This document shows positions 52,397-60,884 of a stretch of 64,000 nucleotides of DNA, piece by piece. A model generated the notes under the pieces. The model saw only the letters and a program-made list of their open reading frames with translations. It was not told the origin of the DNA and did not search any database. Within the stretch, counting starts at the first letter, position 1; the number at the start of each line of letters is the position of its first letter. The position numbers and the translations under genes were made by a program. The stretch is from Lachnospiraceae bacterium (GTDB lineage: Bacteria; Bacillota; Clostridia; Lachnospirales; Lachnospiraceae): contig JAEDCQ010000004.1 in assembly GCA_016294075.1 (NCBI GenBank), positions 1 through 64,000 on the forward strand, in the 5' to 3' direction.

Positions 52397-53028
52397 TATT
52401 TTTCTCCTTTCGATAAATCCTTCAATTCCTTCTGAATTACTGTTATAAACTCCTCATTGCGTATGGTAGCAGCTTTAGCACTCTGTATAATGGAATGTGT
52501 CTCTTCTACACAGATATCTATATCATCATTAATAATGATATATTCATATTCACTCATTCCCTCTGCCTCTTGTGCAGCACGCTTCATACGGTTTAAAATA
52601 ACCTCTTCCGTTTCGGTTCCTCTGCCTGTCAGACGTTCCAACAACACCTTGGCATTCTTTGTGGAAACAAATAACAGCAATGTGTCGGGAAAACGTTCCT
52701 TTATCTTTAATGCTCCCTGTATTTCAATTTCCAGGATAACATCCTTACCGATATTTAACTGCTCTTCCACATATGCTCTCGGCGTGCCGTAATAGTTTCC
52801 CACATATTGGGCATATTCTATCAGTTCATCTTCCCTGATATGACGTTCAAACGTATCTTTGTCCACAAAAAAGTATTCTCTCCCATCGGTTTCTCCCGGT
52901 CTGGGATTTCTTGTCGTCATGGAAATGGAAAGTGCATAATTATCATATTTTTCTAATAATTTTTTTGTAATGGTTCCTTTTCCTGCCCCGGAAAAACCGG
53001 ATAAAACAATCAACACACCTTTTTTCAT
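52396..53028 (-). CDS. gmk: Guanylate kinase
   Basis: Gmk phosphorylates GMP to GDP. The 210-residue protein has the P-loop SGFSGAGKGTITKKL, the GMP-binding SMTTRNPRPGETDGREYFFV and GNYYGTPRAYVEE segments. It follows yicC by 15 bp. The remA-type gene that commonly lies between yicC and gmk in clostridia is absent here. Confidence 0.98.
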   Translation of the reverse strand: MKKGVLIVLSGFSGAGKGTITKKLLEKYDNYALSISMTTRNPRPGETDGREYFFVDKDTFERHIREDELIEYAQYVGNYYGTPRAYVEEQLNIGKDVILEIEIQGALKIKERFPDTLLLFVSTKNAKVLLERLTGRGTETEEVILNRMKRAAQEAEGMSEYEYIIINDDIDICVEETHSIIQSAKAATIRNEEFITVIQKELKDLSKGEK

Positions 53029-53043
53029 AGCCGGATATCGCCT

Positions 53044-53922
53044 CTATTCAATATTCTGAATCTGTTCACGTACTTTTTCAATTGCAGTCTTTAATTCAAT
53101 ACCTTTATTGGAAATTTCCAAATCATTTGCCTTAGATAAAATGGTATTAGCCTCTCTATTCATCTCCTGTGCAAGGAAATCAAGCTTACGGCCGATGCCG
53201 CCACCTTCTAAAAGAGTATTCTTAGTCGTCGTAATATGACTGCGAAGACGAACCAATTCTTCATCCACACATACTTTATCTGCAAAAATTGTCACTTCCG
53301 TAACAAGTCTTGCTTCATCAACCTTGGCATCACCCAGCATTTCAGCGACTTTATCCATCAAACGTTTCTTATATTCTTCGATAATCTGCGGTGAACGCGC
53401 TTCAATAAAATCAACTGCAGCCAGCATTTCATCCAGCTTACCAATCAGGTCCTCACAAAGATGCTCGCCTTCACGGATACGGGATTCCACAAACCCTTCT
53501 GCTGCATCACGGATTGCTTTCTCCAAAGACTTCCATACACCTTCTTCATCAATTTCAACATCATCCAAGGTAAACACTTCAGGAAATCTTGCAAGCGAAG
53601 AGACCCGTATGTCGTTTTCAATGAAGAAATCATCGGATATCCTGCGCAGAAAATTCATATATTCTTCTGCTACCTCTTTATGATATGTTACATTAATACT
53701 GCTTTCGGACAAATCCTCAAAGGAAATAAATAAATCTACTTTGCCTCTCTGGATATATTCCTTTAACAGATTACGGATGGATGCCTCAAAAAAATTAAGC
53801 TTTTTGGGCATTTTCATATTAACGTCCAGATAACGGTGATTTACGGATTTCATTTCAACCGTAACCTTACAGTTTTCTGTAATTACTTCACCCCTGCCGA
53901 ACCCGGTCATACTCTTTATCAT
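53044..53922 (-). CDS. YicC-family endoribonuclease
   Basis: The 292-residue protein has the typical YicC start IKSMTGFGRGEV, the internal NHRYLDVNMKMP and the C-terminal KLDFLAQEMNREANTILSKAND. YicC proteins cleave single-stranded RNA. It heads the yicC-gmk-rpoZ operon, with a perfect divergent promoter. Confidence 0.95.
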   Translation of the reverse strand: MIKSMTGFGRGEVITENCKVTVEMKSVNHRYLDVNMKMPKKLNFFEASIRNLLKEYIQRGKVDLFISFEDLSESSINVTYHKEVAEEYMNFLRRISDDFFIENDIRVSSLARFPEVFTLDDVEIDEEGVWKSLEKAIRDAAEGFVESRIREGEHLCEDLIGKLDEMLAAVDFIEARSPQIIEEYKKRLMDKVAEMLGDAKVDEARLVTEVTIFADKVCVDEELVRLRSHITTTKNTLLEGGGIGRKLDFLAQEMNREANTILSKANDLEISNKGIELKTAIEKVREQIQNIE

Positions 53923-53968
53923 GTGTAACCTCCCTGTCTTTATTATAAAAAGACACGTACTTCTTTGT

Positions 53969-54028
53969 ATTATAATTCATGCAGAAAACAACGTCAAGGT
54001 TGCCTTTCTGAATTTGCCTTGTTATACT
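53969..54028. promoter_or_regulatory. Divergent promoters of yicC and rqcH
   Basis: Minus strand: TTGACG (53992-53997) and TATAAT (53969-53974), 17-bp spacing, toward yicC. Plus strand: TTGCCT (54000-54005) and TATACT (54023-54028), 17-bp spacing, toward rqcH. The -35 elements are back to back within 3 bp. Confidence 0.8.
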
Positions 54029-54065
54029 GTAACTCATATCATACTTATCGGAAAGGAATACTAAC

Positions 54066-55823
54066 ATGGCTTTCGACGGAATAACTATTGCCGCCATTCA
54101 AAAAGAATTGGCAGATACTATAACAGACGGCAGAATCAGCAAGATTGCTCAGCCGGAACCGGATGAGCTGCTGCTTACAATAAAGACCCCCAATGGACAG
54201 CATAAGTTGATTTTATCTGCAAACCCGTCTCTTCCGCTTGCATATTTGACAGAGGAAAACAAAGTAAGCCCCATAATGGCGCCTCCGTTCTGTATGCTTC
54301 TTCGCAAACATATACAAAACGGACGTATTATTTCGATTACACAGCCTGATTTTGAAAGAATACTTATTTTTGAAATTGAACACCTGAATGAGTTGGGCGA
54401 TATCTGCCGCAAGCTGCTTATCGTGGAGCTCATGGGCAAATACAGCAACATTATCTTTACTACACCCGAGAAGGTTATAATTGATAGTATCAAGAGAATT
54501 TCCGCCGCAGTCAGCAGTGTCCGTGAAGTTTTACCCGGAAGAAACTATTTTATTCCTTCCGCCGAGGGGAAAATCAGTCCTGTTACAGCATCTAGAGATG
54601 ATTTTTATGAACGTGTTTTGCAAAAACATGAAGCATGCCATAAAGCACTGCTTTCCTCATACAACGGAATTTCACCTATGATTGCACATGAAATCTGTAA
54701 TCTGGCAGACCTTTCCGATAATATGGCAAGCGAGCTTTGTGATACGGAAAAAGACAGGTTTTATCAGGCATTCTGCTCTGTTTTAAATAGGGTAAGAGAA
54801 AGAAAATTTACACCCTTTATATATTTTGAAAACAATATTCCGAAAGAATATTCCTGTATTCCTGTTTCTTCATATGATTCGGACACAAGTGTTTCTTACG
54901 CTTCCGTAAGCAGTCTGATTAGGGACTACTATTCCCAAAAAGAAAAGTACAGCCGCAGCCGTCAGAAATCTGCGGACCTTCGTAAAATTGTTTCTACCAT
55001 TTTAGAGCGTGATATTAAAAAATACGATATTCAATGCCGGCAGATAAAGGACACCGAAAAAATGGATACCTACCGCATATATGGTGAATTATTGCAGACA
55101 TACGGGTATTCCATAGAAACGGGCTCAAAATCAGCTACCGTAGATAATTATTATACCAATGAACCAATCACGATTCCCTTGGATGAAACAAAGGCACCGC
55201 TTGAAAATGCAAAGCGTTATTTTGATAAATACGGCAAATGCAAGCGGACCAAAGAAGCTTTAACCGAATTAATCGTACAGGTTAAAGAGGAAATCACGTA
55301 TCTGGAATCAATAATGACTGCACTTGATATTGCGGAAAAAGAAGAAGACCTGAATCAGATTCGTGAAGAATTAATGGAATGCGGCTACATCAAAAGAAAA
55401 GGCGGCAAACGTAATGCCCCGTCCAAGCAACGTTTTACCAGCAAACCGTTTCACTATGTCAGCAGTGATGGTTTTGATATTTATGTCGGAAAAAACAATT
55501 ATCAGAATGATGAATTGACCTTTAAATTTGCTACCGGAAATGATTGGTGGTTCCATGCAAAAGGAATTCCGGGCTCCCACGTCATCTTAAAGGCAGGCGG
55601 TACAACAGACGGTCGGGAAATCCCTGATTCTACCTTTGAAGAAGCAGGCCGCCTTGCCGCCTATTATTCCAAAGGTCGTGGTCAGGAAAAAGTAGAGATT
55701 GATTATACGCCTAAGAAAAACATCAAAAAAACTCCGGGCGGAAAACCCGGCTTCGTAATCTACCATACCAATTATTCTATGAATATTGATTGCAATATTA
55801 TGGGAATTAAGTTGGTGGAGTGA
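54066..55823 (+). CDS. rqcH: RqcH/NFACT family ribosome rescue factor
   Basis: RqcH binds 50S subunits with stalled nascent chains and adds alanine tails. The 585-residue protein has the NFACT-N domain (FDGITIAAIQKELADTI, ELMGKYSNIIF), a long helical middle region, and NFACT-R at the C-terminus (ATGNDWWFHAKGIPGSHVIL). Older annotation calls it fibronectin-binding. It is monocistronic and is followed by a long hairpin. Length is normal. Confidence 0.94.
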   Translation: MAFDGITIAAIQKELADTITDGRISKIAQPEPDELLLTIKTPNGQHKLILSANPSLPLAYLTEENKVSPIMAPPFCMLLRKHIQNGRIISITQPDFERILIFEIEHLNELGDICRKLLIVELMGKYSNIIFTTPEKVIIDSIKRISAAVSSVREVLPGRNYFIPSAEGKISPVTASRDDFYERVLQKHEACHKALLSSYNGISPMIAHEICNLADLSDNMASELCDTEKDRFYQAFCSVLNRVRERKFTPFIYFENNIPKEYSCIPVSSYDSDTSVSYASVSSLIRDYYSQKEKYSRSRQKSADLRKIVSTILERDIKKYDIQCRQIKDTEKMDTYRIYGELLQTYGYSIETGSKSATVDNYYTNEPITIPLDETKAPLENAKRYFDKYGKCKRTKEALTELIVQVKEEITYLESIMTALDIAEKEEDLNQIREELMECGYIKRKGGKRNAPSKQRFTSKPFHYVSSDGFDIYVGKNNYQNDELTFKFATGNDWWFHAKGIPGSHVILKAGGTTDGREIPDSTFEEAGRLAAYYSKGRGQEKVEIDYTPKKNIKKTPGGKPGFVIYHTNYSMNIDCNIMGIKLVE

Positions 55824-55877
55824 TAAGGAAATTGTCTTTCTTAATCTTAGTATAAAGGTCTTTTATGCATTTAATAC

Positions 55878-55919
55878 CGTCCTCCAACCGTTAGATTTTT
55901 GTCTAACGATTGGAGGACG
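55878..55919 (+). terminator. Long hairpin terminator after rqcH
   Basis: A stem of 18 bp with one mismatch (55878-55895 with 55902-55919; TTTTTG loop) is followed by TCTTCTTA. The downstream T run is interrupted, so termination may be moderate. Confidence 0.65.
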
Positions 55920-55927
55920 TCTTCTTA

Positions 55928-55961
55928 TATTAATATTAAGGTTGTATTAATATTAAGGTTG
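55928..55961. repeat. 17-bp tandem duplication
   Basis: TATTAATATTAAGGTTG occurs twice in tandem (55928-55944, 55945-55961). This is a short slippage repeat at the left border of the accessory island. Confidence 0.85.
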
Positions 55962-56041
55962 ATAATTGTTCTTCACAATCAATATATTTCATTTATATGC
56001 GGTTACTTCCACCATTTTTTAGGTGCCTGTTTGACTTAACA

Positions 56042-56262
56042 TAGCGGTTTCTGGCTTGTTTGGATTATTTCCCGCTACTTTCGTGTAACTTGTTTTGCGT
56101 GAAGTGGCGATTTCTGGCTTGTTTTGGTTGTTTCCCGCCACTTTCATGTGACTTGTTTTGCGTGAAGTGGCGATTTTTGACTTGTTTTGGTTGTTTTCCA
56201 CTACTTTCATGTGACTTGTTTTTCTTGATGTGGGAGGATTCTTGCTTACTTATTTGTTTTCC
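56042..56262. repeat. Left tandem array of 63-bp hairpin repeats
   Basis: Three clear units (hairpins at 56042-56077, 56103-56142, 56166-56202) and a degenerate fourth at about 56230 repeat with an exact period of 63 bp. Each holds a palindromic core: TAGCGG with CCGCTA in unit 1 and AAGTGGCG with CGCCACTT in unit 2. The arms differ but still pair. A spacer of the form CTTTC-TGTgACTTGTTTTGCGTGA is also conserved. Reading frames on both strands through the array are by-products of a period divisible by three. Confidence 0.85.
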
Positions 56263-56823
56263 GGTATTTCATCATATATTAAAAACTACAAAATTCACGA
56301 ATAATCCGTATAAAAGAACATAAATGCCATATTAATGTCCGCAGAATTCCTGACAAAAAGTACTGATAAAGAGAAGTGATGGTTTAAAATATGGAGAAAT
56401 CTATTGAATAGACTGCTCCACGCAATTACTTTATTATATATCCTTTAGCAATTCTTTTATTCACTTTTCCCGATTCTTTCTCAACTCAATAAATATCATA
56501 AAAGCACCTTCTCCGTCTCGTCTATACATTTCTATAACCATAAACATATAAATAGTCTTTTTTACATATTAATTAAATGGTCCTAATTATTTTTTTACAC
56601 ATTTCATGTTATACAAAATGTGCTTTGCATCTGTTACCCTATCCCTTGTATTACCCTGTTTCCCACAACAATTCCATATTAAACAATACCCGCCGGCTAG
56701 AGAGCTTTCAGCTTGATAAAATGAAAATATTTTGATGTTATCTGATGTTATTCCGATATTAGTTCGTCATGATTTCCTTCAAAAAAATAGTTACCACAAC
56801 TTCATTACGACATATACTCTAAT
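56263..56823. other. AT-rich region without a gene, left of the nuclease
   Basis: About 560 bp of low-GC sequence. No frame with a plausible ribosome binding site and no clear terminator or known RNA was seen. It separates the left repeat array from the 3' end of the nuclease-like gene. Confidence 0.5.
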
Positions 56824-57681
56824 TTAGGAATAAATGCTGTTAGATTTTTTCAATAATACATGCTCTATTGTCCTATCAATGTCCTTTGTACTTAATGGCA
56901 TACTTGTGGATTCAACAGTAAGAATAAGATTATCACCCAATATAATGCCATTCTTTTCATATTCTGCTATTTTCTTTAAGTTGTATGAGACATAATCAAT
57001 GTCTCCCATTTTTCCCAGATGTTCCCAGTATTTGATATCTCTTGTTTTAGAATTAAGTATTGTAAAATCCGGATATCTTATGTTTCCATTTGCTAATTTT
57101 ATAGGGCATTCATATTTATATGGAATTCCATAATGCAGTAAAGAATTCGCAATCAACACTTCACTCTTTGACCTCATTCTTTCGCCTTTTTCTGAATAGA
57201 ATTCCGTTTTATCATATTCTTCAAACCTATGTCCAGCATACGATTCTTTCATCCATATTTCTTCAAATGTTTTATCATCCACATTAACTGGTTTAATCAG
57301 TCTTTTTATTCCTGCATTTAAACCACAAAACGTATTCATAATAGAATCTTCTATTCCTATTGCCTGTATCTTAACAAGTTTCGAATGCTCTTTCTTAATC
57401 TGTTTTAAAAGAATTTCATAGTATTTCTTTTGTGCCAATTCATCTCTTAATTTACTATTTGACTTTCCCAAATACTCTCCATGCTTTTCTTTTCCTGTTT
57501 TTCTCATATAATATCGAAAGCTATTTGAATTATGACCTTTATATGCAGAAATATTTCCTTCCGGCATCTTCTCGATTTTCTCCTCTATATAAGCTTCCAT
57601 TTTTTCTAAATATTCTTTCCTTTTTGAAATCAATGGATTAATATCAAATTCTGATATTGTCATTCTACTTGGTATACTCAT
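56824..57681 (-). CDS. PD-(D/E)XK nuclease-like protein in a repeat-flanked island
   Basis: The 285-residue basic protein has a helical N-terminal half (1-165) and a C-terminal restriction-endonuclease-like core: RSKSEVLIANSLLHYGI (Glu174), IRYPDFTIL (Asp205) and YWEHLG (Glu220), followed by YNLKKIAEYEKNGI and NLILTVES. The order E...PD...E-x-L fits the superfamily, although the usual Lys of D/E-x-K is not in register (Leu222). No methylase or partner gene is adjacent. AGGAGG precedes the ATG. Low GC and the flanking arrays of 63-bp hairpin repeats suggest horizontal origin. Function unknown. Confidence 0.75.
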   Translation of the reverse strand: MSIPSRMTISEFDINPLISKRKEYLEKMEAYIEEKIEKMPEGNISAYKGHNSNSFRYYMRKTGKEKHGEYLGKSNSKLRDELAQKKYYEILLKQIKKEHSKLVKIQAIGIEDSIMNTFCGLNAGIKRLIKPVNVDDKTFEEIWMKESYAGHRFEEYDKTEFYSEKGERMRSKSEVLIANSLLHYGIPYKYECPIKLANGNIRYPDFTILNSKTRDIKYWEHLGKMGDIDYVSYNLKKIAEYEKNGIILGDNLILTVESTSMPLSTKDIDRTIEHVLLKKSNSIYS

Positions 57682-57714
57682 AACATTCCTCCTTTTTTGC
57701 TAATGCTTGCTTCT

Positions 57715-57984
57715 TTTGCCGGATTCTCGCTACTCCTATATGATTTGTTTGACCTAATATAGCGGAGTTTAGCTTGTTAGGATGATTTCCCGCTACTTTG
57801 ACATGACTCAAGTATCTTTACATAGCGGATTCTGATTTGATTTTGATGTTTCCCGCTATACCTGCCTGACTTCAGCTTCTTGAATTAGCGGATTTTGGGT
57901 TCTTTTGCTGATTTCCCGCTACTTTGACGCGACTCAAGTACCTTTACATAGCGGATTCTGATTTGATTTTGATGTTTCCCGCAA
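57715..57984. repeat. Right tandem array of 63-bp hairpin repeats
   Basis: Four 36-bp hairpin units (57760-57795, 57823-57858, 57886-57921, 57949-57984) recur with a period of exactly 63 bp, plus a partial unit at about 57720. Arms are TAGCGG and CCGCTA (last unit CCGCAA). The spacers of 27 bp are related to each other: two are nearly identical, differing at three positions. It is the same family and orientation as the left array and lies directly upstream of the nuclease gene. Confidence 0.88.
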
Positions 57985-58440
57985 TAATGCACATACAGTT
58001 TGCACTATTGCAGAAAACATTCTTTTTTGAATTTAAGATTTAAGATAAGAAAATAAATCACACATTTTTTCAGATAGGTAAATTCAATACTTCCTCTTTA
58101 CCTTATCAACTTATCATATACTGCTCACTAAACACATATGTTCACAAATATACTACTTTAACAATCAATCTTGTTTTGATCAACCTTATTTTGACCAATT
58201 CTATTTTAATCAATCTTATTTTGATCAATCTCGTTTTGATTAATCATGCTTTGGTTTTATACACTTAAACATATATTGTATGCTGCAAAACTTTACATAC
58301 TATCCAACAAACTAAACATGTACCAAATTAAGCCCCATGTACTTCATACGCTTTGAGGTTGAACCGATCAACCAGATCCGAACAGTTGCACAAACCACTC
58401 TCCTGTGTTGGCAAATCCAATGTTTAGGCTGGTTTCAGTC
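57985..58440. other. Gene-free right part of the island
   Basis: Besides the 15-bp minisatellite it holds AT-rich sequence and, at 58330-58440, a stretch with clearly higher GC. A 31-codon open frame on the minus strand there (about 58330-58425) and the hairpin GGTTGA/TCAACC may be gene debris. No intact gene is seen. Confidence 0.45.
58167..58256. repeat. Six-copy 15-bp minisatellite
   Basis: Six tandem 15-bp units with the consensus AATCTTATTTTGATC (58167-58256). Copies differ by one to five bases. It lies in AT-rich sequence between the hairpin array and glgA and has no coding frame. Confidence 0.85.
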
Positions 58441-59886
58441 TTACCCAATCAGCCAGTCGTACATTTCCTGATATTTTGCGGCTGATGCAAACCATGAGAA
58501 ATCTGCCGCCATACCACGGTCAATAATCTTGTTCCATTCACGTTTCTTGTCATAATAGATATGCTCCGCATACCGGATTGTCTGAAGCATCTCATGTGCA
58601 TTGTAATTTCTGAATGAGAAACCTGTACCTGTGTTCTCGTATTCATTATATGGCATAACTGTATCCTTCAGGCCGCCTGTCTCACGTACAATCGGAACGG
58701 TTCCGTAACGAAGCGACATCAACTGGGATAATCCGCACGGCTCAAATAATGACGGCATCAGGAATGCATCACATGCGGCATAAATCTTATGCGACATTGC
58801 CTCAGAATAATAAATATTGGCACTGACCTTATTTCCGTATTTCCAATCGAAATGCCGGAACATGTTCTCGTACCTTTCATCACCGGTACCTAAAACAACC
58901 AACTGTATCTTATCCCCGCACAGTTCATCCATGACATAAGCAATTAAATCAAAGCCCTTCTGGTCTGTCAAACGCGATACAATACCAATCATCATCGTAC
59001 CGGCATCCTTTTCCAGTCCCAGTTCTTCCTGTAATTTCAGCTTATTTTTAATCTTTTCCTTACGGAAATCACGTGCATTATAATTCTGGAAAATATATGT
59101 ATCGGTGGCGGGATCAAATACATCATAGTCGATGCCGTTTACAATACCACGAAGATCATGTGCACGGGCATTCATTAATCCATCCAATCCTTCCCCATAA
59201 AAAGGTGTCTTGATTTCCTGTGCATATGTATCACTTACCGTCGTAATAGCATCTGCAAATACAAGTCCTCCCTTTAATAAATTGGCATCCTTATATGCCT
59301 CCAGCTTATCTGGAGCAAAATAATAGTCGGATAATCCCGTAATCTCCCTTACTTCTTTGACAGACCATTTCCCCTGAAACTTCAGATTATGAATAGTCAT
59401 AACTGATTTTATTCCACGGAAAAATTCATTACCTGCAAAGCGTTCCTTCAGATAAACGGGAATCAATCCTGTCTGCCAATCATGACAATGAATCAAATCC
59501 GGTCTGAAGTCAATCAGCGGAAGCGCAGATAATGCAGCCTTTGAAAAGAAAGCAAATTTTTCAATTTCATATAACGCATCATCACAATACGGACGGTTAC
59601 CGCCAAAATATCCTTCGTTATCAATAAAATAAAAAGTGATACCATCATATACAGCCTTAAGAATTCCAACGTATACATTACGCCAATGGAAATCCATATA
59701 GAAGTGCTGCTGATACTCCAACATATCTTTATATTCCTGCTTCATACAGGTATACTTTGGTAAAATCACGCGGATATCGTAATACTCTTTATCAATACAT
59801 TTCGGAAGAGAGCCGACAACATCTGCCAAACCACCCGTTTTAATAAAAGGTACCCCCTCCGATGCTACAAATAATATCTTTTTCAT
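58441..59886 (-). CDS. glgA: Glycogen synthase (ADP-glucose)
   Basis: GlgA extends glycogen using ADP-glucose. The 481-residue GT5 protein has the KTGGLADVVGSLPK motif near the N-terminus, the HCHDWQTGLIP segment, and the C-terminal PSLFEPCGLSQL and RETGGLKDTV motifs. Start 59886 has GGAGG seven bases upstream. It is monocistronic: no other glg genes adjoin. The -10-like TATACT at 59986-59991 probably serves it. Confidence 0.96.
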   Translation of the reverse strand: MKKILFVASEGVPFIKTGGLADVVGSLPKCIDKEYYDIRVILPKYTCMKQEYKDMLEYQQHFYMDFHWRNVYVGILKAVYDGITFYFIDNEGYFGGNRPYCDDALYEIEKFAFFSKAALSALPLIDFRPDLIHCHDWQTGLIPVYLKERFAGNEFFRGIKSVMTIHNLKFQGKWSVKEVREITGLSDYYFAPDKLEAYKDANLLKGGLVFADAITTVSDTYAQEIKTPFYGEGLDGLMNARAHDLRGIVNGIDYDVFDPATDTYIFQNYNARDFRKEKIKNKLKLQEELGLEKDAGTMMIGIVSRLTDQKGFDLIAYVMDELCGDKIQLVVLGTGDERYENMFRHFDWKYGNKVSANIYYSEAMSHKIYAACDAFLMPSLFEPCGLSQLMSLRYGTVPIVRETGGLKDTVMPYNEYENTGTGFSFRNYNAHEMLQTIRYAEHIYYDKKREWNKIIDRGMAADFSWFASAAKYQEMYDWLIG

Positions 59887-60038
59887 TCCGTTTCCTCCAA
59901 ACACTATGTATTCTTACATTTATTGCGAAATGTTTTAATACTGTTTCGATTTTATCCATTTTGCTTAAATATTCTGATAATTTATAGTATACATCATTTT
60001 CATAGTCTTTGAAAGAATAATTTCATTTTCTTTTCAGC

Positions 60039-60614
60039 TTATCTGTATGAAAGGCGTATTTTATCTGCAATTAACGCGATAAATTCTGAATTGGTAGGTT
60101 TTCCCTTCCCCGTACTGATTGTGTAACCGAATAAAGCATTTAACGTTTCCATTCTTCCTCTGTTCCATGCTACTTCGATTGCATGACGGATTGCACGTTC
60201 TACCCTGCTAGGTGTTGTATCAAAATTTTTTGCAATGGTGGGATACAGGACCTTTGTTATAGAGCTTAACATGTCAATATCCCTGACCGACATCATAATC
60301 GCTTCCCTTAAATACTGATATCCTTTTATATGTGCAGGTACACCTATCTCATGAATCATATCTGTAACATCTTTTTCCAAATCATATTTTATTGTACTCT
60401 GCATTTTCCCTGACGGATTTTCATTCTTCAAATCCTCCGGAGCAATTATTATTCCCCTATTTTCCTCTTTTGATATCATTTTTTGTGCTGTCATGGCAGA
60501 ATTTCCCGGGACAGTTATCATAATCTGAAATTCCTTATCAGTATTCATTAAATCGGATAGTATTTTATACATTCTTTCATCATCACGTTTTGTCGTAACC
60601 TTTAGCTGTTCCAT
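60039..60614 (-). CDS. Spo0A-like DNA-binding protein without a receiver domain
   Basis: Residues 82-190 match the Spo0A output domain: VTDMIHEIGVPAHIKGYQYLREAI, the recognition segment TPSRVERAIRHAIEVAWNRG and SEFIALIADKIRL. The preceding 80 residues do not form a receiver domain: there is no phosphoacceptor Asp pocket. True Spo0A is about 265 residues. It may be an orphan regulator binding 0A-like boxes without phosphorylation, or a dominant modulator. It lies between glgA and purC, away from the usual spo0A neighbourhood. Confidence 0.85.
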   Translation of the reverse strand: MEQLKVTTKRDDERMYKILSDLMNTDKEFQIMITVPGNSAMTAQKMISKEENRGIIIAPEDLKNENPSGKMQSTIKYDLEKDVTDMIHEIGVPAHIKGYQYLREAIMMSVRDIDMLSSITKVLYPTIAKNFDTTPSRVERAIRHAIEVAWNRGRMETLNALFGYTISTGKGKPTNSEFIALIADKIRLSYR

Positions 60615-60884
60615 TCAACTACCACACCTTTCAATATTTTTAGTGATTTTTCAACTTTTTATTTGCAAAATTGATTATAAAAAAGGATATCTCTCCTTTC
60701 AACTCACATTTATCGCAGGAATAAACATGATAAAACAAAATACCTCGATATCCAAAATATTTTTACTCTTTCTTCTATTTTTTTATATCTCTAGAATTGT
60801 GCCCACGCAGATTTTGTGATAAAGTATCTCTGTTAAGAAATAAAATCCACAACATTATTCCATACGGAAGGGAGAAACGTGAGC

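Noticed and set aside
53888..54097. Minus-strand 69-residue frame in the yicC-rqcH gap, considered as a RemA gene
   Set aside because: It overlaps both promoters and the rqcH start and lacks RemA motifs.
56019..56323. Open frames on both strands across the left array (63 and 87 residues of 21-residue repeats)
   Set aside because: The period of 63 bp keeps all frames open without selection; there is no ribosome binding site, and the right array has stops in the same frame.
57760..57984. CRISPR array: 36-bp repeats with 27-bp spacers at a regular 63-bp period
   Set aside because: The repeats vary too much, the spacers are related to one another (two differ at only three positions), and no cas genes are nearby. 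It is a tandem satellite with an internal hairpin, not CRISPR.
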